DNA of 13,633 nucleotides from an uncultured Clostridia bacterium. Its GTDB lineage: Bacteria; Bacillota; Clostridia; TANB77; CAG-508. The notes beneath the pieces were generated by a model. The model did not search any database and was not told the DNA's origin. It was given only the letters and a program-made list of their open reading frames with translations. The stretch lies in assembly GCA_934130025.1 (NCBI GenBank), contig CAKOXG010000030.1, forward strand, positions 1 to 13,633. Direction: 5' to 3'. The translations under genes and the position numbers were made by a program. This document shows positions 1 to 7,016 of the stretch, one piece after another; within the stretch, counting starts at the first letter, position 1, and each line of letters starts with the position of its first letter.

Positions 1-1
1 A

Positions 2-223
2 ATAAAACAAGAATACGGAATGAGAGAAGGAGAAATAGCACTAGTAGAAAGATATGAAAGAGTAATAGAAGAATATGGTGTCAAAAAGAAAATCACAGGG
101 CAATCAATAGGACAAGTATCATATACAGCAACAGTACAAGAATGTGATAATGCACAAATGGATTTAAACAGACTAATTCAATGGCAAAGAACAAAAGAAG
201 GAGGAAAAGAACAAGATGACTAA
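2..223 (+). CDS. Unrecognised protein, C-terminal part only (runs off the left edge)
   Basis: The reading frame is open from base 2 to the TAA at 221-223, so the gene begins outside the window. An internal ATG at 20 has no ribosome binding site, so it is probably not the start. The visible 73 residues are soluble and charged, with a predicted helical stretch (ALVERYERVIEEYG) followed by a polar segment (GQVSYTATVQECDNAQ) and an acidic end. There is no transmembrane segment or catalytic motif that I can name. The stop overlaps the next start by 8 bp, so the two genes are almost certainly one operon. No family is assigned. Confidence 0.6.
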   Translation: MKQEYGMREGEIALVERYERVIEEYGVKKKITGQSIGQVSYTATVQECDNAQMDLNRLIQWQRTKEGGKEQDD

Positions 224-647
224 ATATAAAAATGCATATACAGAAGTATATGAAATAATAAAACAATTAGATGAAGAAGAATATAATAAAATACCTTCAG
301 AAGTAATTAAAGCAATAGAAGAAAATAGAAATACTGAATATGAATTTGACTTAGATGAAGATATAGAATTAAAAGACCAAGAATTATTACCAGAAACAAA
401 AGCAATTTTATTCAATTTATTTAGAGATTATTTATCAACAGCAGAACAAAAAGAAAAAATAATAAAAATGCAAGTAGAAGAAAGACGAAAAAATGAACAA
501 AATAAATCAGAACAATATAATTTAGATATATTTGCTAATAAGCCAAAAAATCGAGACATTAGAGAGGAACATATAGAATTAATTGAATACAAAGAAAATA
601 TATTCAAAAGAATTTTAAATAAAATAAGACAATTTTTTCATGTGTAA
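216..647 (+). CDS. Conserved-looking hypothetical protein, 143 aa
   Basis: The ATG at 216 follows AAGGAGG (198-204) at good spacing and lies inside the end of the upstream gene, which implies translational coupling. The N-terminal ~80 residues are an acidic helical region (YTEVYEIIKQLDEEEYNKIP, then ETKAILFNLFRDYL). A long charged, coiled-coil-like helix (AEQKEKIIKMQVEERRKNEQ) follows, and the end is basic and aromatic (FKRILNKIRQFFHV). There is no signal peptide or membrane span. The N-terminal pattern resembles small hypothetical proteins I have seen in uncultured gut Clostridia, but no function is known to me. The same upstream-downstream pair could belong to a plasmid- or phage-derived cluster. 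Function is unassigned. Confidence 0.75.
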   Translation: MTKYKNAYTEVYEIIKQLDEEEYNKIPSEVIKAIEENRNTEYEFDLDEDIELKDQELLPETKAILFNLFRDYLSTAEQKEKIIKMQVEERRKNEQNKSEQYNLDIFANKPKNRDIREEHIELIEYKENIFKRILNKIRQFFHV

Positions 648-651
648 AAAA

Positions 652-680
652 TTGAATATTAACATTAAAAGTGTTATAAT
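652..680 (+). promoter_or_regulatory. Sigma-A-type promoter
   Basis: TTGAAT (652-657), a 17-bp spacer and a perfect TATAAT (675-680). It sits just after the stop at 647 and points at the truncated HD-domain fragment that starts at 742. Transcription would start near 687. Confidence 0.75.
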
Positions 681-685
681 TCAAA

Positions 686-733
686 CATAAGGTAAAAGCC
701 TTATGATGAAAAAGCTTTTGATATCAAAAGGAG
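686..733 (+). promoter_or_regulatory. Leader with two hairpins, the second touching the ribosome binding site
   Basis: The first hairpin is CATAAGG-TAAAAG-CCTTATG (686-705). The second is the 16-bp palindrome CTTTTGATATCAAAAG (715-730), whose right arm is the beginning of the AAAAGGAG ribosome binding site (726-733) for the ATG at 742. A mini-ORF, MMKKLLISKGE, starts at ATG 703 and ends inside the binding-site region. This layout could modulate translation. It is an observation from base pairing only, with no riboswitch family recognised. Confidence 0.35.
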
Positions 734-741
734 AATAATAT

Positions 742-912
742 ATGATTTATACACCCAAAACAAAGGAAGCAATGATAATAGCATACAATGCACACAATGG
801 GCAAGTTGATAAATCAGGAATACTATATATTTATCACCCAATTCACCTTGCAGAGCAAATGGACACAGAAACAGAATGTAGGTTTAAAATAGATATGTCA
901 CAAATACATTGA
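742..912 (+). pseudogene. Truncated HD-domain (p)ppGpp-hydrolase-like protein, N-terminal 56 aa
   Basis: It has a good promoter and an AAAAGGAG ribosome binding site 8 bp before the ATG. The peptide begins MIYTPKTKEAMIIAYNAH and continues through a YIYHPIHLAEQMDTE motif. This matches the start of the HD-domain family related to the RelA/SpoT hydrolase domain (GTP pyrophosphokinase-like), where the pattern is typically A..AH.GQVDKSG..YI.HP.HLA. Normal members continue for well over 100 residues and carry the metal-binding HD motif roughly 15 residues further on. Here the similarity stops after about residue 44 and a stop follows at 910-912, so the HD motif is absent. I read this as a gene remnant left by a deletion or rearrangement that kept its promoter. 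A functional micro-protein is less likely. Confidence 0.7.
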
Positions 913-941
913 AAATAAAATATTGAAAAGAATATAATAAT

Positions 942-980
942 TTTCCTATGAGACCACTAGGATGGTTGAGTCCCAGGAAA
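942..980. other. Orphan imperfect hairpin
   Basis: TTTCCT (942-947) pairs with AGGAAA (975-980), and inside it ACCA (953-956) pairs with TGGT (963-966). No T-run follows, so it is not a standard terminator. It lies between the broken HD fragment and the tRNA promoter. The rest of 913-1111 is AT-rich with no gene visible. Confidence 0.25.
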
Positions 981-1111
981 TTCATAAAAAAATATAAAAG
1001 TCAAGAAGAATCGTTATTTGCAATATAGGTGCTCAAAGTATTTATTTTTAATAATTTGTGACAAATGATTGACTAACCTACATACAAAATTTTAAATTAT
1101 TCTAAAAGGTA

Positions 1112-1140
1112 TTGAAAATATAAAAGAAAAGATGTATAAT
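1112..1140 (+). promoter_or_regulatory. Promoter of tRNA-Arg(ACG)
   Basis: TTGAAA (1112-1117), a 17-bp spacer and TATAAT (1135-1140), 13 bp before the mature tRNA 5' end. Confidence 0.8.
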
Positions 1141-1153
1141 AGCAAATGTATTT

Positions 1154-1230
1154 GCAGCAGTAGCTTAGCTGGATAGAGCACTTGGCTACGAACCAAGAGG
1201 TCGGGGATTCGAATTCCTCCTGCTGCACCA
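1154..1230 (+). tRNA. tRNA-Arg (anticodon ACG)
   Basis: This is a 77-nt cloverleaf. Acceptor stem GCAGCAG (1154-1160) pairs with CTGCTGC (1220-1226), followed by discriminator A and an encoded CCA (1228-1230). The anticodon stem CTTGG/CCAAG encloses the loop CTACGAA, which gives anticodon ACG. The T-loop is TTCGAAT. In bacteria this anticodon is normally edited to ICG by TadA, so the tRNA reads CGU, CGC and CGA. It has its own promoter and terminator. Confidence 0.97.
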
Positions 1231-1239
1231 AAGTACATA

Positions 1240-1278
1240 AAAAAACTCAAAATTATTCTAATAATTTTGAGTTTTTTT
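1240..1278 (+). terminator. Rho-independent terminator of tRNA-Arg(ACG), probably bidirectional
   Basis: ACTCAAAATTATT and AATAATTTTGAGT form a perfect inverted repeat, flanked by an A-run on the left and seven Ts on the right. It also lies at the 3' end of the minus-strand broken gene, whose reconstructed stop is at 1277-1279, so it can serve both directions. Confidence 0.85.
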
Positions 1279-1701
1279 AATATATATCAAGGGAAGAATT
1301 ATCGCTACCAAGCTGTCCTTCATTTATATGAGTGTCTATATATTCTACAAACTCATCACTAAAATACCTGTTGTTACTTGTTTTTAAAGTTTTTTGTTTT
1401 CTGTTGTTATATATTAAATATTCGAAAGTATCATTATCTAATTTTTTTATATATTTGAAATTTCCTATCTGTAGATAGGTACTCTTTACAAAGAGTAATA
1501 TCTTTTTCGGAAAATTTACCTTCTAAATTTAATATGCTGAGTTTTTCAAGATCCATTTTCAGCACACCATATCCAGAAATAGAATTTTTTCTAAAATAAA
1601 CTATTAGAGTACCATCTTCATTTGATAAATATGCTTGTATTTTATACAATTCTTTATTTAAGTACATATTGCCAGCATTTAATTATAGCATTTTCTTTCA
1701 T
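1277..1701 (-). pseudogene. Frameshifted small hypothetical gene downstream of the VanW gene
   Basis: A clean minus-strand frame from ATG 1667 gives 77 aa ending ...FQIYKKIR. Removing one A from the A7 tract just before that stop lets the frame continue for about 54 more residues (LDNDTFEYLIYNN ... GSDNSSLDIY) to a stop at 1277-1279, which lies in the tRNA terminator. At the other end, the only good ribosome binding site (AGGAG, 1711-1715) serves an ATG at 1701 in a different frame, which reads MKENAIIKCWQYVLK and then stops. The ancestral gene was therefore probably about 140 aa with two indels. It starts 31 bp after the VanW stop and likely shares its transcript. No domain is recognised. 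A sequencing or assembly error at the A7 run would explain one of the shifts. Confidence 0.6.
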
Positions 1702-1732
1702 TTGTAAAATCTCCTAATAATAAATTTTCAAA

Positions 1733-3412
1733 TTAAGGGCCAACTGCAATTACCTTATTATGCGAATTGTATGTGTCTCTGGAAATACATTTAGAAGATA
1801 TTAAAGTTCCAGAAGAATCATACAGGTATTTATATGTAGCTGTTTTGCATCCATTTGAACCACTTTGAACAACCTTGGTTTGCCCACTTGCAAGTGAAGA
1901 ATCTTTTTTGTAGGTTGTTTGGGCATAAACTGTTGAAACATATTGAGCATCAAGTACAACTTTATAGTCTGTATCTCTTTTTAGCCCATAAATGTAAATT
2001 TTTAATATTTTATTTGATGTATTGCAAACTAATCTTATAGGGTAATCTCTGTTATTTTTAAATTTGAAATCCGGGCCTCCCCATGAAACAGTGGCATCCA
2101 AGCCAGGTTTTACATATGCAGGCTTATAACCATGGTTAGTTCTTTCTACAATTTCTAAGTTTGAGTATAAAACGGCATTATATAAAGTGGAAGAAACTTG
2201 GCAGATACCACCGCCATATTCTAAAACGGTTTCTCCATTATTGTATGCAGGGGCAGGCTGGAAACCAGCGGCAGCAGTTCTTTTGCCTACTACTTGGTTA
2301 AAAGAAAATGTTTCATCTGGCATTAAAATAAGTCCATTTATTTTTTGTGCTGATAACCTGATGTTTGTAGAACGACTATTATTGCTGCTTGTAAATGATG
2401 TATTAAAACTTGAAAGTAAATCTGGGAACGCTTCGCTTCCTATATCTTGAGTAGATACTTTAGGGTATAAAGTCTTTAATGGAATTTGGTATTCATCTTT
2501 TTGTTCCTTTAATAATTCCTTTGCTTCATCCAGTGAAATATCAAAGTCCAAGCCTGTTGAAGAAGGGTGAACCACATATGGATTTGTAGTGTAATAAGCA
2601 TCTACAGGTTCTTTATGTACCTGCTCATAAATTTCGTCAATATTAATAGTTTTAGCCTTCTGAAGTGTTACGGGAATTTCTACATCTGAATGTTGTATAT
2701 TAAGCATTTCAAGATTTGATAAAACATTAATTTTAAATTTATTCTCATCAACAATATAGCCATCTTTTCCAAGTGTTATAAAAAGTGTATTTCCATCAAC
2801 ATAAAAATCAGAGTTAACCACTTTATCTGGAAGTAGACTATTTATTTCATTTATATTAGCCGAAAAAATATCGTTATCGAAATTAGCATCAATAAATATA
2901 GAATAATTATTAAGCAATGAACTTAAAATTTTAAAATTATTTTCAAAAATATTACCGTCTCTTCCAAATGAATAAGCATTATTTATGGCACCATCAATAT
3001 CAAAGCTTACACCAAACTGTTTTGGAATAAGCAGTGCTGAAAAATCAGAATGTTTTATTGTAATTTCCTTATCTAAAAAACTATCCATTACAGAAGTAAC
3101 TTTTTTACTTGCTTCTTCTTTAGTTAAACCAGATACATCTATTCCTTGAATAAAAACACCATTAATTATTTTTTCATTATTGATGTTAATAAGTGCAAAT
3201 ATTGTGGAAAATGAAATAGCAATTAATATAAAAAACGCAAATAAAAATAAAAAAATAAAAATTTTTTTACTTCTTTTTTTATTATATTCAATGCTATTAG
3301 CCTCAATTATACTTTGTGCGTTGCTTAAAATTCGTTGTCCCTCAATATCATCAGTTTTTAATTTTTCATTCTCATTAGTACTTATAATATTTATATTTTT
3401 TTCTTCATTCAT
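1733..3412 (-). CDS. VanW family protein with peptidoglycan-binding-like and G5 domains
   Basis: A 559-aa membrane-anchored cell-envelope protein. Residues 1-48 are a cytoplasmic charged tail. Residues 50-75 are one transmembrane helix (IFIFLFLFAFFILIAISF). Residues ~80-320 match the putative peptidoglycan-binding (PG_binding_4) region, including GVFIQGIDVSGLTKEEA. The VanW domain spans ~338-470, with INGLILMPDETFSFN, the hallmark GGGICQVSSTLYNA (400-413) and DATVSWGGPDFKF. A C-terminal G5-type segment follows (TKVVQSGSNGCKTATYKYLY). VanW proteins occur in vancomycin clusters and widely outside them. Their biochemical role is unresolved, so this is a surface protein and not by itself evidence of vancomycin resistance. 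The ATG is preceded by GAGG and a fitting promoter (3442-3470). The A-rich codon use matches the neighbours. Confidence 0.93.
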   Translation of the reverse strand: MNEEKNINIISTNENEKLKTDDIEGQRILSNAQSIIEANSIEYNKKRSKKIFIFLFLFAFFILIAISFSTIFALININNEKIINGVFIQGIDVSGLTKEEASKKVTSVMDSFLDKEITIKHSDFSALLIPKQFGVSFDIDGAINNAYSFGRDGNIFENNFKILSSLLNNYSIFIDANFDNDIFSANINEINSLLPDKVVNSDFYVDGNTLFITLGKDGYIVDENKFKINVLSNLEMLNIQHSDVEIPVTLQKAKTINIDEIYEQVHKEPVDAYYTTNPYVVHPSSTGLDFDISLDEAKELLKEQKDEYQIPLKTLYPKVSTQDIGSEAFPDLLSSFNTSFTSSNNSRSTNIRLSAQKINGLILMPDETFSFNQVVGKRTAAAGFQPAPAYNNGETVLEYGGGICQVSSTLYNAVLYSNLEIVERTNHGYKPAYVKPGLDATVSWGGPDFKFKNNRDYPIRLVCNTSNKILKIYIYGLKRDTDYKVVLDAQYVSTVYAQTTYKKDSSLASGQTKVVQSGSNGCKTATYKYLYDSSGTLISSKCISRDTYNSHNKVIAVGP

Positions 3413-3441
3413 TGTAAAAACCTCATAATAAATCTGAATAT

Positions 3442-3470
3442 ATTAAACTATAAAAAAATGTTTTTGTAAA
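3442..3470 (-). promoter_or_regulatory. Promoter of the VanW gene
   Basis: On the minus strand: TTTACA (3465-3470), a 17-bp spacer and TTTAAT (3442-3447), about 30 bp upstream of the start codon. Confidence 0.55.
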
Positions 3471-3527
3471 GAATATTCAATAAAATTAAAGATATTACAT
3501 AAATTTATATTTTCAAGAGAATACTAC

Positions 3528-3556
3528 TAGAAAAAAATTAATTTAAATGTTATACT
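3528..3556 (+). promoter_or_regulatory. Probable promoter of the M18 aminopeptidase gene
   Basis: TATACT (3551-3556) is a good -10 box. The hexamer 17 bp upstream, TAGAAA (3528-3533), matches the -35 consensus at four of six positions. It is divergent from the VanW promoter. Confidence 0.4.
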
Positions 3557-3594
3557 GTGTTTGAATAATTGCTAAACAAGAAAGGATGATGTAT

Positions 3595-5007
3595 ATGGGC
3601 GAAAAAACAGAAGGAGAAATGTTAAAAGAAAAGCTTTTTGACTGCAAAAAAAATGGATGGGAAGAAACATCGCAAGATATTGGAAAAAAGATTTTTGAGT
3701 ATTGTGATGGATACATTAAATATTTAAATGAATCAAAAACAGAAAGAGAAATAGTAAAAAATTCTACAAAAATTGCAAGAGAAAATGGATTTAAAGCTAT
3801 TGATGAATACGAAACTTTAAAAGCTGGGGATAAGGTGTATTTTGTAAATAGAGATAAAAATATATTCTTAGCTGTAATTGGAAGCGAAAATATTGAAAAT
3901 GGAATCAATATAATTGGTGCCCATGCAGATTCACCAAGATTAGATTTAAAACCAAATCCAATATATGAGGATAAAGGTTTTGTATACTTTAAAACACATT
4001 ACTATGGTGGAATAAAAAAATATCAATGGACAACAATACCTCTTGCTATACATGGAGTAATTGTTAAGGCAAGCGGAGAAAAAGTTGAAATAAATATTGG
4101 AGAAAAAGATGATGAACCAATATTTACAATTACCGATTTATTACCACATTTAGCACAAGAACAAATGCAGAAAAAGTTAAAAGATGGGGTAGAAGGAGAA
4201 AACTTAAACCTATTAATAGGAAGTATTCCTTATAATGATGAAAAAGTTTCTGAAAAAATAAAATTAAACATATTAAACATACTTAACCAAAAATATGGTG
4301 TTACAGAAAGAGATTTTTTAAGTGCAGAGCTTGAACTTGTTCCTGCCTTCAAATGTAGAAGTTTAGGGTTTGACCAAAGTTTAATTGCAGGGTATGGGCA
4401 AGATGATAAAGTATCTGTTTACACAGCATTAACAGCAATACTGAACATAGAAAATCCAACAAAAACAGCAGTATGTATGTTAGTTGATAAAGAAGAAATA
4501 GGAAGCATGGGAAATACAGGAATGGAGTCAAACGTATTTTCAACATTCATGTCAGAAATATTAAATAAGATTGGAGTAAACAAACCTAACTTATTAGATA
4601 AAATGTTCTGCAACTCAAAAATGCTATCGGCAGACGTTGATGCAGGTTTTGATCCTATTTACGCATCTGTATCTGATTTGCACAATGCTTCATTTTTAAA
4701 CAAAGGTGTTGGAATTGCAAAATATACTGGAGTTGCTGGAAAAGCCAATGGCTCAGATGCAAATGCTGAGTTTGTTGCACATGTAAGAAATATATTTGAA
4801 TCAAACAATGTAACATATCAAATAGCAGAACTTGGAAGGGTAGACTTAGGAGGTGGCGGAACAATAGCCTACATTTTAGCCAATAAAGGGGTAGACGTAC
4901 TAGATTGTGGAGTTCCAGTACTTTCAATGCACGCACCTTATGAAGTAACAAGCAAATTTGATGTATACCAAGCATACAAAGGATATGAAGCATTTTATAG
5001 AAGCTAG
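3595..5007 (+). CDS. M18 family metalloaminopeptidase
   Basis: A cytoplasmic zinc exopeptidase that removes N-terminal residues from peptides; M18 enzymes often prefer acidic ones. At 470 aa it is a normal length. Conserved metal and catalytic motifs are visible: HADSPRLDLKP (His110, Asp112), GYGQDDKVS (Asp270/271), DKEEIGS (Glu300/301), SADVDAGFDP (Asp347) and the C-terminal SMHAPYE (His446). Start choice: ATGs at 3586 and 3589 directly abut the AAGAAAGG ribosome binding site (3578-3585), whereas ATG 3595 lies 9 bp after it and is preferred. The two upstream ATGs would add three residues. It ends ahead of a bidirectional terminator and converges with the radical SAM gene. It looks like an intact housekeeping gene. 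Confidence 0.94.
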   Translation: MGEKTEGEMLKEKLFDCKKNGWEETSQDIGKKIFEYCDGYIKYLNESKTEREIVKNSTKIARENGFKAIDEYETLKAGDKVYFVNRDKNIFLAVIGSENIENGINIIGAHADSPRLDLKPNPIYEDKGFVYFKTHYYGGIKKYQWTTIPLAIHGVIVKASGEKVEINIGEKDDEPIFTITDLLPHLAQEQMQKKLKDGVEGENLNLLIGSIPYNDEKVSEKIKLNILNILNQKYGVTERDFLSAELELVPAFKCRSLGFDQSLIAGYGQDDKVSVYTALTAILNIENPTKTAVCMLVDKEEIGSMGNTGMESNVFSTFMSEILNKIGVNKPNLLDKMFCNSKMLSADVDAGFDPIYASVSDLHNASFLNKGVGIAKYTGVAGKANGSDANAEFVAHVRNIFESNNVTYQIAELGRVDLGGGGTIAYILANKGVDVLDCGVPVLSMHAPYEVTSKFDVYQAYKGYEAFYRS

Positions 5008-5069
5008 AGCAAACATAGAAAAACGAGTACAGAAAAAAGCATCTTGCACGGCATATAATTAAAAATAAG

Positions 5070-5109
5070 AAGTAGTTATTATCGCAAAAGCAATAATAGC
5101 TACTTTTTT
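5070..5109. terminator. Bidirectional Rho-independent terminator
   Basis: A 16-bp stem (5070-5085 with 5090-5105, two G-U pairs) has an AAAA loop. A T-run follows on the plus strand, and its minus-strand side also ends T-rich. It separates the convergent M18 aminopeptidase and radical SAM genes. Confidence 0.85.
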
Positions 5110-6079
5110 AAAAAGAGAAAAACATTCCTTGTACTAAATTTTGTTCTTCTAATAATTTGTCTATATTATTTGTAACCCATTTTTTGTGTAAACACCATTC
5201 AGGAGCCACAAGCAAATCTTTGGGTGGGTCAGCAGAAATTCTATGAACAACAATGTCTGGATTAATATGTGTAATTATATAAACTAGATTATCCATATAT
5301 TCGTCATAAGTAATCGGAATGTATTTCCCTGTTTCATACATATTACAAAGCCTTGTATTTTTCACTACATAAGTAGAGTGTATTTTTATTCCAGAAATAT
5401 TGTGTTTATTTATGAATTTAACAGTTTCAATTATATCGCTGAAAACCGTGAAATTATAGATTTTATTATTAAGAACTTCTTGAACTGAAACCAAGGAAGC
5501 TTTTGTTTTATTTTCAATAGGCAATCCGATCATTATGTGACAAATAACAGGAATATTGTATTTATTTAAAATTTCAACAGCATCAGTGAACTTAGAAGAT
5601 GAATATCCTCTATTTATTAACCTACCAGTGACATCATTAGAAGTTTGAAGCCCAAGCTCAACAAACACTTTATATTTAGGCATATATGAACTTATCAGTC
5701 TTGCAACATCATCAGTTATACAATCCGGCCTAGTGGCAATGTCTAATCCGACAATTCTATCATCAACTAAAGCAGAGTCGTATTTTTCCTTCAAATTTTG
5801 AATAGTGTCATAAGTATTTGTGAAATTCTGAAAATAAGCAATGAATTTGTTAGCACGTTTTGCACGGTAACTCTCAAAATATTGCTTAACCTGGCTAGAA
5901 ATGTTAGGAGCGGACTTTATAAGTTCGCCACTACCTTTGCTACTGCAAAAAATACAGCCACCTGTACCGCATTTTCCGTCTCTGTTAGGGCATGTAAAAT
6001 TTCCATCAATGCAAATTTTTAAAGTGCGTTCTCCAAAAATTTGCTTAAAATAAGTATTTAAATGATTATATCGTTCCAT
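5108..6079 (-). CDS. Radical SAM protein of the TIGR01212/YhcC family
   Basis: A 323-aa protein that begins YNHLNTYFKQIFGERTLKI, typical of the family. The iron-sulfur cluster site is in FTCPNRDG...TGGCIFCSSKGSGE, with Cys30, Cys42 and Cys45 as likely ligands. Other family marks are YFQNFTNTYD (~82-91), VGLDIATRPDC (~110-120), VELGLQTSND (~139-148), CHIMIGLP (~180-187), GIKIHSTYVVKNTRL and the C-terminal HRISADPPKDLL.APEW. Members are uncharacterised radical SAM enzymes, homologous to the Elp3-like catalytic region but lacking the acetyltransferase; the substrate is unknown. AGGAG lies 6 bp before the ATG. It is apparently monocistronic and divergent from the next gene. Confidence 0.93.
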   Translation of the reverse strand: MERYNHLNTYFKQIFGERTLKICIDGNFTCPNRDGKCGTGGCIFCSSKGSGELIKSAPNISSQVKQYFESYRAKRANKFIAYFQNFTNTYDTIQNLKEKYDSALVDDRIVGLDIATRPDCITDDVARLISSYMPKYKVFVELGLQTSNDVTGRLINRGYSSSKFTDAVEILNKYNIPVICHIMIGLPIENKTKASLVSVQEVLNNKIYNFTVFSDIIETVKFINKHNISGIKIHSTYVVKNTRLCNMYETGKYIPITYDEYMDNLVYIITHINPDIVVHRISADPPKDLLVAPEWCLHKKWVTNNIDKLLEEQNLVQGMFFSF

Positions 6080-6164
6080 AGATAGCTCCTAGATTTTGGA
6101 ATTCAAATATTTTCTATTAATTATTTTATAGTATTATTTCAAATATGTCTATAATTCTTGAGCG

Positions 6165-6181
6165 TTTTAACTAAGTTAAAA
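6165..6181. promoter_or_regulatory. 17-bp palindrome between divergent genes
   Basis: TTTTAAC-TAA-GTTAAAA is a perfect inverted repeat with a 3-bp centre. It lies between the divergent radical SAM and membrane-anchored genes, 49 bp upstream of the -35 box of the latter. It could be an operator, but nothing identifies the regulator. Confidence 0.25.
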
Positions 6182-6230
6182 GTACATTTAATTTTAAAGA
6201 AGCTAAGTTACAAATATTATAAGTATCCAC

Positions 6231-6259
6231 TTGATTTGTACTGATAAAATTAGTATAAT
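6231..6259 (+). promoter_or_regulatory. Promoter of the membrane-anchored hypothetical gene
   Basis: TTGATT (6231-6236), a 17-bp spacer and a perfect TATAAT (6254-6259). The ribosome binding site AAGGGGAGG (6271-6279) follows. Confidence 0.8.
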
Positions 6260-6285
6260 TTTAAGCAGAAAAGGGGAGGTATTAT

Positions 6286-6828
6286 ATGAAAAAGAATGTA
6301 AAAGTAATTGTAACAATTTTAATTGCATTGATTTTAATACTACTAGTTGCCGTATTTGTTGCAACAAAACAACAGCCAGAAGAAATATCAGTAAGCGGAA
6401 AAGAAGAACTATATGATAAAGTAGAAAAATATCTAATTGCACAGGAAAAGCCTAAGTATGTGGTAAAAGAAAAGGACGATGAACCAAACGATAACATAAG
6501 TGATTTTCAAGTATTTACAGACATTGCAAAACTTGGAATAACTGAAAAGGGCGACGAAACTTACGTTTATGTATGGGCTTTAGTAGAAAGCTATTATGTA
6601 CAAGATAACACACTAATAACAAATAGTGGTTATTCAATACCATATAAATTCATAATAAAGAACAATGAAATTGTTGATTATAAAATTCCTGATGATGGAA
6701 CTGAATATCCAAAGTCAATAAAAAGAATATTCCCTGAAAATATAAGAAAAATGTTTACCAACGATCTTACAGATAATAATAAGATTAGAACTCAAGTGCA
6801 AGAACATTATTCATATTTATATAAATGA
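6286..6828 (+). CDS. Membrane-anchored hypothetical protein, 180 aa
   Basis: The promoter, the ribosome binding site AAGGGGAGG at 7-bp spacing and the ATG are all clear. Residues 1-5 are a short basic head (MKKNVK). Residues ~6-27 are a single hydrophobic helix (VIVTILIALILILLVAVFV) acting as signal anchor. The remaining ~150 residues are soluble, charged and rich in Asp/Glu/Lys, so they are likely extracytoplasmic. There is no lipobox Cys, so it is not a lipoprotein. The C-terminal domain alternates short strands and turns (DETYVYVWALVESYYVQDN, YSIPYKFIIKNNEIVDYKIP) and resembles small secreted beta-sheet domains, but I cannot name a family. It ends 48 bp before the tRNA-Arg(TCT)-linked repeat block. 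Confidence 0.8.
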   Translation: MKKNVKVIVTILIALILILLVAVFVATKQQPEEISVSGKEELYDKVEKYLIAQEKPKYVVKEKDDEPNDNISDFQVFTDIAKLGITEKGDETYVYVWALVESYYVQDNTLITNSGYSIPYKFIIKNNEIVDYKIPDDGTEYPKSIKRIFPENIRKMFTNDLTDNNKIRTQVQEHYSYLYK

Positions 6829-6847
6829 AAAATGAAAAACAAAAAAG

Positions 6848-6871
6848 TAGCATCTTTACAGATACTGCTAC
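6848..6871 (-). terminator. Terminator-like hairpin after the outer tRNA-3'-end mimic
   Basis: Read on the minus strand, a GTAGCA...TGCTAC-type hairpin is followed by six Ts. It nearly duplicates the hairpin at 6987-7006 and stands just beyond the CCA-like end at 6877-6879. Confidence 0.6.
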
Positions 6872-6986
6872 ATTTATGGTGGGCCAAAAGGGATTCGACG
6901 AGCCGCGTCTGGAAAACCGTCCACTGGACGCTTTTCTAATCCTCCTTTTCGAATCCCTCAATAATATACGAATAAAAACAAAAAAA

Positions 6987-7006
6987 CAGCATCTTTACAG
7001 ATACTG
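6987..7006 (-). terminator. Duplicated copy of the tRNA-Arg(TCT) terminator
   Basis: On the minus strand, CAGTATCT-GTAA-AGATGCTG is followed by seven Ts. It differs from the copy at the intact tRNA by one base in the loop. Confidence 0.65.
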
Positions 7007-7016
7007 CTACATTTTA

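Noticed and set aside
1733..3412. VanW as an indication of glycopeptide resistance
   Set aside because: VanW/G5 proteins are common in Clostridia; no vanA/B-type ligase, vanH or vanX is nearby.
3543..3908. Minus-strand open frame opposite the start of the M18 aminopeptidase gene
   Set aside because: It is a shadow of the aminopeptidase; the hydrophobic composition comes from reading A-rich codons backwards, and it would overlap the aminopeptidase promoter.
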